7,832 bases of DNA from Deltaproteobacteria bacterium (GCA_019310745.1 JAFDDS010000093.1:1-7832); one strand, 5' to 3'. Counted from the first letter of the stretch, positions 1 through 6,659 are shown. Notes: a model not told the origin generated them from the letters alone. A program made the numbers and translations.

Positions 1-99
1 GGAGCAGATGCCTTTATTGCCAAACCATTTACGCCTGACGAACTTCTTGAAACAATTCGCCAGGTAATTCAGAAGGAGGATAACCATGGAAAAAAATAA
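1..99 (+). CDS. Response regulator receiver protein, C-terminal end (5' truncated)
   Basis: Frame 1 is open from the window edge to a TAA at 97-99 and gives 32 residues. It begins GADAFIAKPFTPDELLETI, the last part of a CheY-like receiver: the conserved Lys-Pro (K8-P9 of the fragment) before the final helix, followed by the helix itself. The protein stops soon after this helix, so it is either a single-domain receiver or one whose other domains lie upstream, outside the window. The same K-P-F-T-P-D motif recurs in the two receivers that follow, so the three look like related copies. The last 14 bases overlap the start of the next gene, and the next gene's Shine-Dalgarno lies inside this coding region, which implies translational coupling. 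The family call rests on few residues but is helped by the neighbours. Confidence 0.8.
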   Translation, partial: GADAFIAKPFTPDELLETIRQVIQKEDNHGKK

Positions 100-712
100 G
101 GCCCTGGTAATCGATGATGAACAGGTTGTCTTAGATAGTGTCACTAAGATACTTACCGAGGAGAACTACGAGGTAGACGTATCCCTGAGTGGACGTGAGG
201 GATTGAATCAGGCCATACAGAAAGAATATGACATTGTGCTCACTGACATCCGCATGCCAGACATCGGAGGCATGAGAGTTTTAAGGGATATTAAAAGGGC
301 AAAACCAGCCCTTCCAGTTGTTATGATCACCGGTTATGCCTCAGTCCGGTCATCAGTGCAGGCAATGAAACTTGGTGCAGCAGATTATATAGAAAAGCCA
401 TTTACCCCTGATCAGCTGCTTAAAGCAGTAAACTCAGCACTTGATATAGCTGCTACCAAGCCCCCGGAGGAACAGGCTCTGATTCACAAGGAGGAGATGA
501 TTAAGGTCTTGGAGCGAGCTGCATCAGATAGTGAATTCCTTGCTCAATTGCTCTATGAAGGTGCAGACGCTCTCGAAGAGTACGATTTGACAGGGCCTGA
601 GAAGCTTGCGCTGTTAACCGGCGACATTGAGTGGATAGAGAAACACATTGGATCGCTTAAACCAAATCAGAAGCTTTGGCTCGAACAGCGGCTTAGCGCA
701 GAAATCTGGTAA
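86..712 (+). CDS. Response regulator with C-terminal helical domain of RiPP-leader-like type
   Basis: A 208-residue cytoplasmic protein. Residues 1-125 form a full receiver domain: acidic pair D10-D11, phospho-acceptor D54 (in LTDIRMPD), switch T82 (in MITGYA) and K104-P105. All catalytic positions are present, so it should accept phosphate from a histidine kinase. Residues about 134-208 are not a helix-turn-helix, GGDEF or other common output domain. They read as an acidic, helical module with 'EFLAQLLYEGADALEEYDLT', then a G179-D180-I-x-W-I-E stretch and a final W-L-x-x-R-L-x-x-E-I-W. From memory this resembles the short Franean1_4349/Nif11-like leader-type domain; that link is unproven. 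Start: AAGGAGGA at 73-80 is well spaced from ATG 86. The gene overlaps the upstream receiver gene by 14 bp and lies 18 bp before the receiver-FNT gene, so all three should be co-transcribed. With no DNA-binding domain, it is more likely to work by protein-protein contact. Confidence 0.88.
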   Translation: MEKNKALVIDDEQVVLDSVTKILTEENYEVDVSLSGREGLNQAIQKEYDIVLTDIRMPDIGGMRVLRDIKRAKPALPVVMITGYASVRSSVQAMKLGAADYIEKPFTPDQLLKAVNSALDIAATKPPEEQALIHKEEMIKVLERAASDSEFLAQLLYEGADALEEYDLTGPEKLALLTGDIEWIEKHIGSLKPNQKLWLEQRLSAEIW

Positions 713-730
713 ATTTATGGAGGTAATACA

Positions 731-2011
731 ATGGCTGAGAGAATGCTTATTATTGACGACGAAGAGGTGGTGCTGGATTCCTGCCGCAAGATATTTGCAG
801 CAGAAGGGTTCGTTGTGGCGATCACTCCCAGCCCTCAGGAGGGGCTCAGGCTTGCCTCAGATTCATCCTTTGATGTTATCCTGTGTGACTGGAAGATGCC
901 GGGCTTTGATGGAATGGATGTGGTAGAGGAGTTGGACCGACGTTCACCGGATTCTGTCGTGGTGATGATCAGCGGCTATCCCTCTGTGGGACGGGCAGCT
1001 GAGGCCATGAAGCGAGGAGCAATGGACTATGTCCCCAAACCATTCACCCCTGATGAGATCATAGATACGGTAAAAAAGGCAGTGAAGAGGAAGGTCACAG
1101 AAGAGAGAAAGGCCATGGGGAGATTTGAGAAAATTATACAATCTGTACAATTTCCCGCCCCCCCATTTGAGGACAAGCCACCAAAGACAATAGCAGAGAC
1201 CGTTGCATCAACTGTGGGTGTAGGTAAGGCAACCTCGCCATGGGTAAGCGTGTTTGTCTTGGGTATTCTTGCTGGGGCATACATTGGATTCGGGGGTCTG
1301 CTTTCGACATGCGTGAGCTTTGACATAGCTAAAACAATGGGCATTGGCTTTAAGAAATTCATGGCTGGTACAGCCTTTAGCGTCGGTTTGATACTCGTTG
1401 TAATAGCAGGGGCGGAGTTGTTTACCGGTAACAACCTGATGATATCAAGTGCCATGACTAAAAAAATCACATTCAGAACTATGTCAGTGAGATGGGCTGT
1501 TGTCTGGTTTGCTAATCTCATCGGCTCATTGATTTTGGCGCTGATATTCTATTTCTCAGGCCTGTGGAAAACTGGCAACGGAGCGTTAGGTGCCTCTGCA
1601 GTTGCTATAGCCTACATGAAAGTCAACCTTAGTTTTGTTGAAGCCCTCGTCCGAGCCATTGGCTGTAACTGGCTGGTATGTCTGGCTGTATGGATGGCTC
1701 TGGCAGCTCGACAGACTGTGGGTAAAATATTCGCCATTTATTTCCCTATTATGGCATTCGTTGCCATCGGCTTTGAGCATGTGGTGGCCAATATGTATTT
1801 TATTCCCGCTGGCATATTTCTGCATATTTGGGCGGGAATTGCTGCTCCAGCGGCCTTTGATCCAGTATCCCTCAACTGGATCAGTTTCTTATGGAAGAAC
1901 ATGGTGCCGGTGACGATCGGCAACATCATTGGTGGTGCGGTATTTGTGGGCATGAGCTACTGGGGCGCCTACCTTAGACCGGTTTCTGGGAATAAAATTG
2001 GGGCCAGTTAG
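731..2011 (+). CDS. Receiver domain fused to formate/nitrite transporter (FNT) channel
   Basis: A 426-residue fusion. Residues 1-120 are an intact receiver: D9-D10, phospho-acceptor D53 (LCDWKMP), S81 in MISGY, and K103-P104-F-T-P-D. A charged linker (about 121-150) leads into a full FNT channel (about 150-420). FNT hallmarks are the amphipathic start with VGVGKAT (162-168), AGAYIGFGG in the first membrane helix (181-189), AELFTGNNL (228-236, with T232 at the place of FocA T91), AIGCNW (309-314), and GFEHVVANMYFIP (347-359). H350 matches the central proton-donor His of FocA (H209), and F343 matches the constriction Phe. About six membrane segments are expected. Known members form pentamers passing formate, nitrite or hydrosulfide; the substrate cannot be told here. 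FNT N-termini are cytoplasmic and gate the pore, so the receiver sits where phosphorylation could control opening (inference). Start: GGAGG at 719-723 before ATG 731. There is no frameshift at the junction; the fusion is one continuous frame. Confidence 0.93.
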   Translation: MAERMLIIDDEEVVLDSCRKIFAAEGFVVAITPSPQEGLRLASDSSFDVILCDWKMPGFDGMDVVEELDRRSPDSVVVMISGYPSVGRAAEAMKRGAMDYVPKPFTPDEIIDTVKKAVKRKVTEERKAMGRFEKIIQSVQFPAPPFEDKPPKTIAETVASTVGVGKATSPWVSVFVLGILAGAYIGFGGLLSTCVSFDIAKTMGIGFKKFMAGTAFSVGLILVVIAGAELFTGNNLMISSAMTKKITFRTMSVRWAVVWFANLIGSLILALIFYFSGLWKTGNGALGASAVAIAYMKVNLSFVEALVRAIGCNWLVCLAVWMALAARQTVGKIFAIYFPIMAFVAIGFEHVVANMYFIPAGIFLHIWAGIAAPAAFDPVSLNWISFLWKNMVPVTIGNIIGGAVFVGMSYWGAYLRPVSGNKIGAS

Positions 2012-2326
2012 AAGTGAGGATAAGGTCAAACCTTTACCATTGTCTAAAAGTTTGTGCACTACTGTAATAAAAGGAGACGTAGATTCTAAAATAGCTTAAT
2101 AGTGAAAGTTGGTTTGAATTTATGTCTCACGTTGTTTTTCCTGCCACAATCACCTCTTTGTTTATCGCTAATACATTTTATCAATTATAAGCATGATATT
2201 TCCATGATAGCCTAATAACTTATTACCAAACGTTATTTATTTTTCCAAAAAAGTTTGTAGGGAACGAATTGAAAAGAATAGATTTTTTAGATAAAGAGTG
2301 TAGCATTGGAAAGAAGGGGTGTAGTA
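2012..2326. other. AT-rich intergenic region without a gene
   Basis: There is no convincing coding sequence on either strand. A weak hairpin (AAGGT at 2022-2026 with ACCTT at 2030-2034) lies just after the FNT stop but has no T-run, so it is not a clear terminator. A perfect short palindrome (TAATAA-C-TTATTA, 2213-2225) and a nearby direct repeat of CATGATA could be a regulator site for the downstream permease, but such AT-only patterns arise easily by chance. A TTGAAA at 2269-2274 could be a -35 box, but no good -10 follows at the right distance. Confidence 0.6.
2314..2319 (+). promoter_or_regulatory. Shine-Dalgarno that fixes the start of the DMT permease
   Basis: AAGGGG lies 7 bases before ATG 2327. 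The frame is also open from a TTG at 2306, but the Shine-Dalgarno lies inside that extension, and only ATG 2327 is at the right distance. Confidence 0.7.
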
Positions 2327-3211
2327 ATGTTGGAAAAAGGGTTTTATAAATCCGATTCACTCTTGATGCTTACTGCTATCATTTGGGGTAGCGCCTTTGT
2401 AGCGCAGCGAGTGGGAATGAGTTATGTGGGACCACTTACTTTTAATGGAATACGCTTTGCCTTAGGCACTATAGTACTGCTGCCATTAATAAGGTGGCGG
2501 AATCAGTACAAGAGGATCGGAAGCAGCTTACAGCGAACGAGCCTGGCACGGCAGGGTCTTTGGGGAGGTGGTCTCGCTGGCCTGGTGCTGTTCTCGGGTG
2601 CGACCCTCCAACAGATTGGCCTGGTGTACACCACTGCAGGGAAGGCAGGTTTTATCACTGGGCTCTATGTGATCATTGTTCCCCTGATGGGGTTATTCTT
2701 GGGTCACTGGCCAGGCTGGGGAGGATGGGTAGGTGCTTGTTGTGCTACTATTGGCCTATATCTGTTGAGTGTGACAGAGGCCTGGACTTTCGCCCCAGGT
2801 GATTTTTGGGAACTGTTTGGCGCCTTTTTTTGGGCTGCACACGTGTTAGTACTAAGTTGGCTTTCTCCGAGAATGGAGAGGATTAAATTGGCCTGCACCC
2901 AATATGCAGTGTGCTCTATTTTGAGTCTTCTTGGTGCTTGTTTCACTGAAACCATTACGCTCGATGGTATCATGGGTGCAATCATTCCTATTCTCTACGG
3001 CGGTGTTCTATCCGTCGGCATTGCATATACCTTACAGGTGGTAGCGCAAAGGCATGCTCCCCCTACTCACGCCGCTATCATTCTTAGTTTAGAAGCCGTA
3101 TTTGCTGCACTGGCAGGTTGGATCGTGCTGGGAGAGATACTATCTCTACGGGGTTTGATTGGTTGTGTGTTTATGTTTACAGGGATACTGAGCGCCTTAT
3201 TGTGGTCGTAA
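2327..3211 (+). CDS. EamA/DMT-superfamily permease
   Basis: A 294-residue, very hydrophobic inner-membrane protein with the usual length and two-fold repeat of ten-helix DMT transporters. The first EamA half opens with AIIWGSAFVAQRVG and continues with GPLTFNGIRFALG. The fourth-fifth helix region contains TTAGKAGFITGLYVIIVPLMGL, typical of the family. The second half starts near the W-E-L-F-G-A-F-F-W-A-A segment and ends with the diagnostic block HAAIILSLEAVFAALAGW, then G-E-I-L-S-L-R-G-L-I-G. Family members export or import amino acids, nucleosides, drugs or other metabolites; the sequence does not reveal the substrate. It stands alone, with 315 bp before it and 234 bp after it, so it probably has its own promoter. 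The start is ATG 2327, chosen over TTG 2306 on ribosome-site spacing. The family call is firm, the function open. Confidence 0.9.
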   Translation: MLEKGFYKSDSLLMLTAIIWGSAFVAQRVGMSYVGPLTFNGIRFALGTIVLLPLIRWRNQYKRIGSSLQRTSLARQGLWGGGLAGLVLFSGATLQQIGLVYTTAGKAGFITGLYVIIVPLMGLFLGHWPGWGGWVGACCATIGLYLLSVTEAWTFAPGDFWELFGAFFWAAHVLVLSWLSPRMERIKLACTQYAVCSILSLLGACFTETITLDGIMGAIIPILYGGVLSVGIAYTLQVVAQRHAPPTHAAIILSLEAVFAALAGWIVLGEILSLRGLIGCVFMFTGILSALLWS

Positions 3212-3340
3212 TTCCATTGTGAATACAGTGTCAGATCTTTATAGACCAGCCTCCAGTAGAATTATTTGAACCAAGCCGAATTCATGTGCATTTCATGATG
3301 CAATCATATAAAAAGTCATCAAAATGAAAAATAAATATTA

Positions 3341-3412
3341 AAAAAGCTTTTTGGATGATTTTTAGGTTGAAATATTCGACTAATCATATTAGTTAGAGTA
3401 TTGTTAATTAAC
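3341..3412. promoter_or_regulatory. Cluster of three AT-rich palindromes upstream of the HU gene
   Basis: Three perfect inverted repeats lie within 72 bases of the 234-bp gap before the HU gene: a 12-bp palindrome at 3341-3352 (AAAAAGCTTTTT), ACTAAT-CAT-ATTAGT at 3379-3393, and GTTAATTAAC at 3403-3412. A TTGAAA (3367-3372) lies between the first two and could be a -35 box, though no strong -10 is seen at 17 bp. The arrangement suits an operator/promoter region, and HU genes are often autoregulated, but low-complexity AT DNA makes such repeats fairly likely by chance. Confidence 0.35.
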
Positions 3413-3445
3413 TACTTTACCATTTAGGAGAAAGGGGGATGGAGT

Positions 3446-3715
3446 ATGAACAAGGGAGATTTAGTCGAAGAGGTAGCAAAGGTGGTCAATACCAAAAAGG
3501 AGGCCCAGGCAGCAGTGGATTGTGTTTTTTCAACCATTACCAATGCATTAAAAAAGAAGGATTCGGTTACACTCATTGGTTTCGGGACCTTTAAGGTGGG
3601 ACAAAGAAAGGCCAGGACAGGAAGGAACCCACAGACTGGGGCAGAGATCAAAATCAGTGCAAAAAATGTAGCCAAATTCGCACCAGGGAAAGCATTAAAG
3701 GATGCTGTGAAGTAA
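3446..3715 (+). CDS. hup: HU family nucleoid DNA-binding protein
   Basis: An 89-residue protein, the normal HU/IHF length. The N-terminal half (1-40) is the dimerising helical part. The beta-arm region carries the family signature G45-F-G-T-F49, R54-K-A-R57, and G59-R60-N61-P62-x-T-G65; P62 is the tip residue that wedges between base pairs and bends DNA. It ends with F78-x-P-G-K82-x-L-K. It works as a dimer compacting and bending DNA without strong sequence specificity. HU rather than IHF is favoured because it resembles HU consensus throughout and stands alone, but the two are hard to separate by eye. Start: AAGGGGG at 3432-3438 is 7 bases before ATG 3446; an ATG at 3439 is out of frame. A strong terminator follows 21 bp after the stop, so this is a monocistronic unit. 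Confidence 0.95.
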   Translation: MNKGDLVEEVAKVVNTKKEAQAAVDCVFSTITNALKKKDSVTLIGFGTFKVGQRKARTGRNPQTGAEIKISAKNVAKFAPGKALKDAVK

Positions 3716-3736
3716 ATTTGCATTAATATAATTCCT

Positions 3737-3780
3737 AAAAAGCCCTCATTGGGAGCATGTGCCCTAATGAGGGCTTTTTT
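3737..3780 (+). terminator. Intrinsic terminator after the HU gene
   Basis: A near-perfect hairpin: AAAAAGCCCTCATT (3737-3750) pairs with AATGAGGGCTTTTT (3766-3779). The stem can be extended inward by GGG/CCC (3751-3753 with 3762-3764) across one unpaired T. Six T (3775-3780) follow the GC-rich stem. The 5-A run on the left arm means it could also terminate transcription arriving from the other side, though no gene is seen there. Confidence 0.93.
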
Positions 3781-3840
3781 AATGGATGATCTTGTATGAA
3801 GATAGGGTCAGCCTAAATGTCCTCGATCAGATCAGTTTCT

Positions 3841-3897
3841 TATTTTTACATTTCTTATTATTTTTAATTGTTTCTAAGTTTGTAAAATGTAAAAATA
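3841..3897. promoter_or_regulatory. 13-bp inverted repeat with TGTAAAA boxes in the phosphofructokinase leader
   Basis: TATTTTTACATTT (3841-3853) is perfectly complementary to AAATGTAAAAATA (3885-3897), separated by 31 bases. Within it the 7-mer TGTAAAA occurs twice in tandem on the + strand (3881-3887 and 3888-3894) and once inverted (3844-3850). The repeat lies 47 bases before the start at 3945. It could be a pair of operator sites or an RNA stem in the leader. Each arm has only one G/C base, so an RNA hairpin would be weak and a protein site is more likely if it is functional at all. Confidence 0.4.
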
Positions 3898-3944
3898 CAA
3901 CATTCTGCTGGTTATTATCATTTGTGGGGCAAGATGGTGAGAAT

Positions 3945-5171
3945 ATGACAGAAGAATATACTATCGAGAGAATTGGTAAATATGCCTTGAATTCTCCTCT
4001 GGATTCGGGAGTCTTTATTGATGATAGCCAAGGCGTTCTCATAGATGCGACACTTTCAGACCTCCAAAAAGGTCAATTGACACCATACGTTCTTGAAAAG
4101 GCGGGCCCAAGAGAGAAAATTTTTTTTAATCCAGCGATAAGCAAGGCTGCTTTAGTTACATGTGGTGGGCTTTGTCCCGGTTTGAACGATGTTATCAGAG
4201 CTATTGTTATGGTTTTGTGGTATCGCTACGGGATCAAGGAGATACTTGGATTGCGGTATGGATACGAAGGCCTGATATCCTCATTCAGGCATGAGCCTCT
4301 CGCCCTTACGCCAGAGCTGGTTGAAGATATTCATAAGGATGGAGGAACGATACTTGGTACATCGAGAGGGCCTCAGGACCCAGCCTTAATGGTAGACTTC
4401 CTATCGAAAAGAAAAATAAATATGCTCTTTACTATAGGTGGTGATGGAACTCAAAGGGGTGCACTGGCAGTAAATAGGGAAATAAAAAAAAGAGGCCTTG
4501 CTATTTCTGTTATTGGCATTCCCAAGACAATCGATAACGATATATCCTTCACGGAAAGGACATTTGGCTTTGAAACCGCTGTTGCTATGAGCCAGGCACC
4601 CATAAATGGTGCCCACATGGAGGCAAAGGGGGTAAAGAACGGGATAGGAATAGTAAAACTTATGGGAAGTGATGTAAATCTTGTACTCATACCGGAGATG
4701 CGTTTTTCCCTGGAAAAGGTTTGCTCCTATCTTGAAGAGCGGATGAGTAAAAAAAAGCATGCAGTGATTGTTGTTGCAGAGGGAGCTGGGCAGGAATATG
4801 TACCTCAAGAAGGTACCGATGCGTCTGGAAACAAAAAACTTGGTGATATTGGACTTTTTTTAAAGACCGTAATTATAGAGTATTTTAAGAATCGAACAAT
4901 TCCTGTATCAATAAAATACATCGATCCATCATACATAATACGCAGTGCACCGGCAACCCCAGATGATTCAGTGTTTTGTTTCCAGCTCTCTGAGAACGCA
5001 GTACATGCGGCAATGTCAGGCAGAACTGGTATGGTTGTGGGGATTTGGAATGGTCATTTTGTACATATACCAATGCAGATATCTGTCAAGGGACGGAAGC
5101 AGGTAGATACATCAGGTCTCCTGTGGCAGAGCGTTCTGGATAACACCGGTCAGCCAAGGAAGCTTGCTTGA
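3945..5171 (+). CDS. pfkA: ATP-dependent 6-phosphofructokinase (trypanosome/plant-like clade) lacking the MGR loop
   Basis: A 408-residue cytoplasmic enzyme that should convert fructose 6-phosphate to fructose 1,6-bisphosphate. Motifs: KAGPREKIFFNP (52-63, clade marker), G74-G-L-C-P-G79 nucleotide loop, GTSRGPQDP (138-146), G165-G-D-G-T-Q170, P193-K-T-I-D-N-D199 with catalytic D197, VVAEGAGQ (276-283), and YIDPSYIIR (325-333). Gly168 favours ATP over pyrophosphate, and Gly168 with Lys194 is the pair I recall from trypanosome and plant ATP enzymes. Oddity: after KLMG (238-241) relatives continue R-x-S-G-F-I-A-A and about six more residues; here the chain jumps straight to SDVNLVLIPE. About 13-14 residues are gone, including the Arg of the sugar-phosphate-binding Met-Gly-Arg loop, without a frameshift. 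Activity is therefore doubtful. Start: the frame is open from TTG 3786, but that extension is low-complexity leader and homology begins after ATG 3945. The glycerate kinase gene follows after 35 bp. Confidence 0.88.
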   Translation: MTEEYTIERIGKYALNSPLDSGVFIDDSQGVLIDATLSDLQKGQLTPYVLEKAGPREKIFFNPAISKAALVTCGGLCPGLNDVIRAIVMVLWYRYGIKEILGLRYGYEGLISSFRHEPLALTPELVEDIHKDGGTILGTSRGPQDPALMVDFLSKRKINMLFTIGGDGTQRGALAVNREIKKRGLAISVIGIPKTIDNDISFTERTFGFETAVAMSQAPINGAHMEAKGVKNGIGIVKLMGSDVNLVLIPEMRFSLEKVCSYLEERMSKKKHAVIVVAEGAGQEYVPQEGTDASGNKKLGDIGLFLKTVIIEYFKNRTIPVSIKYIDPSYIIRSAPATPDDSVFCFQLSENAVHAAMSGRTGMVVGIWNGHFVHIPMQISVKGRKQVDTSGLLWQSVLDNTGQPRKLA

Positions 5172-5206
5172 GAAAGTGAGGGGATAAAGATATTAACGGG
5201 GACGCT

Positions 5207-6535
5207 ATGATAAAAGACCATAAAAAGACTTTGGAAGATATATTTAGGGCTGGACTTAAGGCCGTAGATCCTGAAAGAGCAGTTCAAAAATATGTTCGAC
5301 GTCAAGGAAACCAGTTATTTGTAGGAGACTGCTCCTATATTCTCGATAGCTACAAAAGGATCTTTCTGATTGGCGCAGGAAAGGGTACAGGCCCCATGGC
5401 AAAGGCCCTGGAAAATATCCTCGGAGAACGGCTGACAAATGGCCTGATCATCGTTAAATATGGGCATGGAATCCCATTAGAAAAGACGCAGATCTTAGAA
5501 GCAGATCATCCCATTCCTGATGATGCAGGCCTCAGGGCTACTAAAGAACTTTTAAAGCAAGTACAGGAATGTACAGAGGAGGATTTGATTATGTGCGCAT
5601 TTTCCGGCGGTGGAAGCGCACTTCTGCCAGCTCCTTCATCCCCCATAACCCTTGATCAAAAGCAAGCAACCACCCGTCTTCTTCTTGAATGTGGCGCAAC
5701 TATCAACGAAATCAATGCAATCAGAAAGCACCTCTCGCGCAGCAAAGGTGGGTGGCTTGCAAAAGAAGCCTATCCAGCTACCATAGTCTCTTTACTTTTG
5801 TCGGATGTTATTGGCGATAGATTGGATGTTATCGCCTCTGGTCCCACGGTTCCGGATGAAAGCACCTATAGCGATTGTATCAAAATAATTGATAGGTATG
5901 GGCTCAGTGACAGATTACCAAAAAGTGTGACGGACTATTTTAAAAAGGGCGCAGCAGGTAGTTTACCTGAAACGCCGAAGGCTGGAGATCCTGTATTCTC
6001 ACAGGTTCAAAACCTTATCGTGGGAAACAATAGAGAATCCCTTTTAGCCGCTCAAGAGCGGGCACTATCACTTGGATACAATACTATCGTTTTGTCATCT
6101 CAAATTGAGGGAGAAGCACGAGAAGTTGCCCAGGTCTTTGCTGCAATAGGAAAAGAAATTTCCCAGGCCAACCTCCCGATATCACCTCCTGCCTGCATAA
6201 TAGCTGGAGGAGAAACAACAGTAACAATTCAAGGCGATGGTAGAGGGGGAAGGAACCAGGAGTTGGCCCTGGCATGTGCCATTGCCATAGATGGCTGGAA
6301 GAGGGTTTCTTTGCTCAGTGCCGGAACAGATGGAACCGATGGCCCCACAGATGCAGCAGGTGCCATGGTAAATGGCACTTCATGCGGGAGGGCTCGGCAA
6401 GCGAATTTGGATCCCCGTGACTTTCTTTTAGCTAACGATTCATACACTTTCTTTGAATCCTTAGGGGATTTGCTAAAAACTGGTCCCACTCGCACTAATG
6501 TAATGGACATAATTTGCATGCTTGTGGATACTTGA
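5207..6535 (+). CDS. Glycerate 2-kinase (DUF4147/MOFRL family)
   Basis: A 442-residue cytoplasmic kinase, full length for the family, that phosphorylates D-glycerate to 2-phosphoglycerate with ATP. The N-terminal DUF4147 domain (about 8-245) carries G56-A-G-K-G60 with the key K59, EADHPIPDD (98-106), SGGGSALLPAP (133-143), RKHLSRSKGG (173-182), and LLLSDVIGDRLDVIASGPT (196-214). The C-terminal MOFRL domain (about 328-435) carries AGGETTVT (333-340), GDGRGGRNQELAL (343-355), and SAGTDGTDGPTDAAGA (371-386). All signature motifs look intact. It lies 35 bp behind the phosphofructokinase with no terminator between, so the two should form one operon linking glycerate entry with glycolysis/gluconeogenesis. 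Glycerate could come from serine, glyoxylate or sugar-acid breakdown; nothing here tells which. The ribosome site before ATG 5207 is weak (GGGGA at 5198-5202). Confidence 0.94.
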   Translation: MIKDHKKTLEDIFRAGLKAVDPERAVQKYVRRQGNQLFVGDCSYILDSYKRIFLIGAGKGTGPMAKALENILGERLTNGLIIVKYGHGIPLEKTQILEADHPIPDDAGLRATKELLKQVQECTEEDLIMCAFSGGGSALLPAPSSPITLDQKQATTRLLLECGATINEINAIRKHLSRSKGGWLAKEAYPATIVSLLLSDVIGDRLDVIASGPTVPDESTYSDCIKIIDRYGLSDRLPKSVTDYFKKGAAGSLPETPKAGDPVFSQVQNLIVGNNRESLLAAQERALSLGYNTIVLSSQIEGEAREVAQVFAAIGKEISQANLPISPPACIIAGGETTVTIQGDGRGGRNQELALACAIAIDGWKRVSLLSAGTDGTDGPTDAAGAMVNGTSCGRARQANLDPRDFLLANDSYTFFESLGDLLKTGPTRTNVMDIICMLVDT

Positions 6536-6659
6536 TGCTGGTTACTGATTACTAGTGACTACCTAAATTAAGCATGCAACATCATATCTTTCATAATAAT
6601 TTGCAATATTATCCCTTTTGGTTCTGGATTGTATAGACGAAAAGGAGGTCTTGACTATC
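6536..6659. other. Short AT-rich gap before sppA
   Basis: No gene. It includes a short inverted repeat (ATAATA at 6593-6598 with TATTAT at 6607-6612) around TTTGCAA. No terminator with a T-run is seen after the glycerate kinase, so read-through into sppA is possible. Confidence 0.5.
6642..6649 (+). promoter_or_regulatory. Strong Shine-Dalgarno that fixes the sppA start
   Basis: AAGGAGGT lies 10 bases before ATG 6660. The frame is open further upstream, to 6618, and has a TTG at 6651, but only ATG 6660 suits this site and gives a proper lipoprotein signal peptide. Confidence 0.8.

Noticed and set aside
648..926. Open frame of 92 codons on the + strand across the junction of the second and third genes
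   Set aside because: It overlaps two well-supported receiver genes in another frame, is rich in Trp/Arg/Leu in the manner of an out-of-frame reading, and has no recognisable motif.
1027..1521. Antisense open frame of 164 codons opposite the receiver-FNT gene
   Set aside because: It mirrors the codon pattern of the FNT coding strand. It has no ribosome site or family motif, and the + strand reading is unmistakable.
2018..2038. Hairpin after the FNT stop as a terminator
   Set aside because: The uninterrupted stem is only 5 bp, there is a two-base mismatch further out, and no T-run follows.
2306..2326. TTG start for the DMT permease, seven codons upstream
   Set aside because: The Shine-Dalgarno (2314-2319) lies inside this extension and is ideally placed for ATG 2327.
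3786..3944. 53-residue N-terminal extension of the phosphofructokinase, hydrophobic and membrane-like
   Set aside because: It starts from TTG right behind the HU terminator without a ribosome site. Its hydrophobic look comes from T-rich leader DNA, and family homology begins only after ATG 3945.
4401..4808. Antisense open frame of 135 codons opposite pfk
   Set aside because: It is the complement of conserved phosphofructokinase motifs and has no independent signal of coding.
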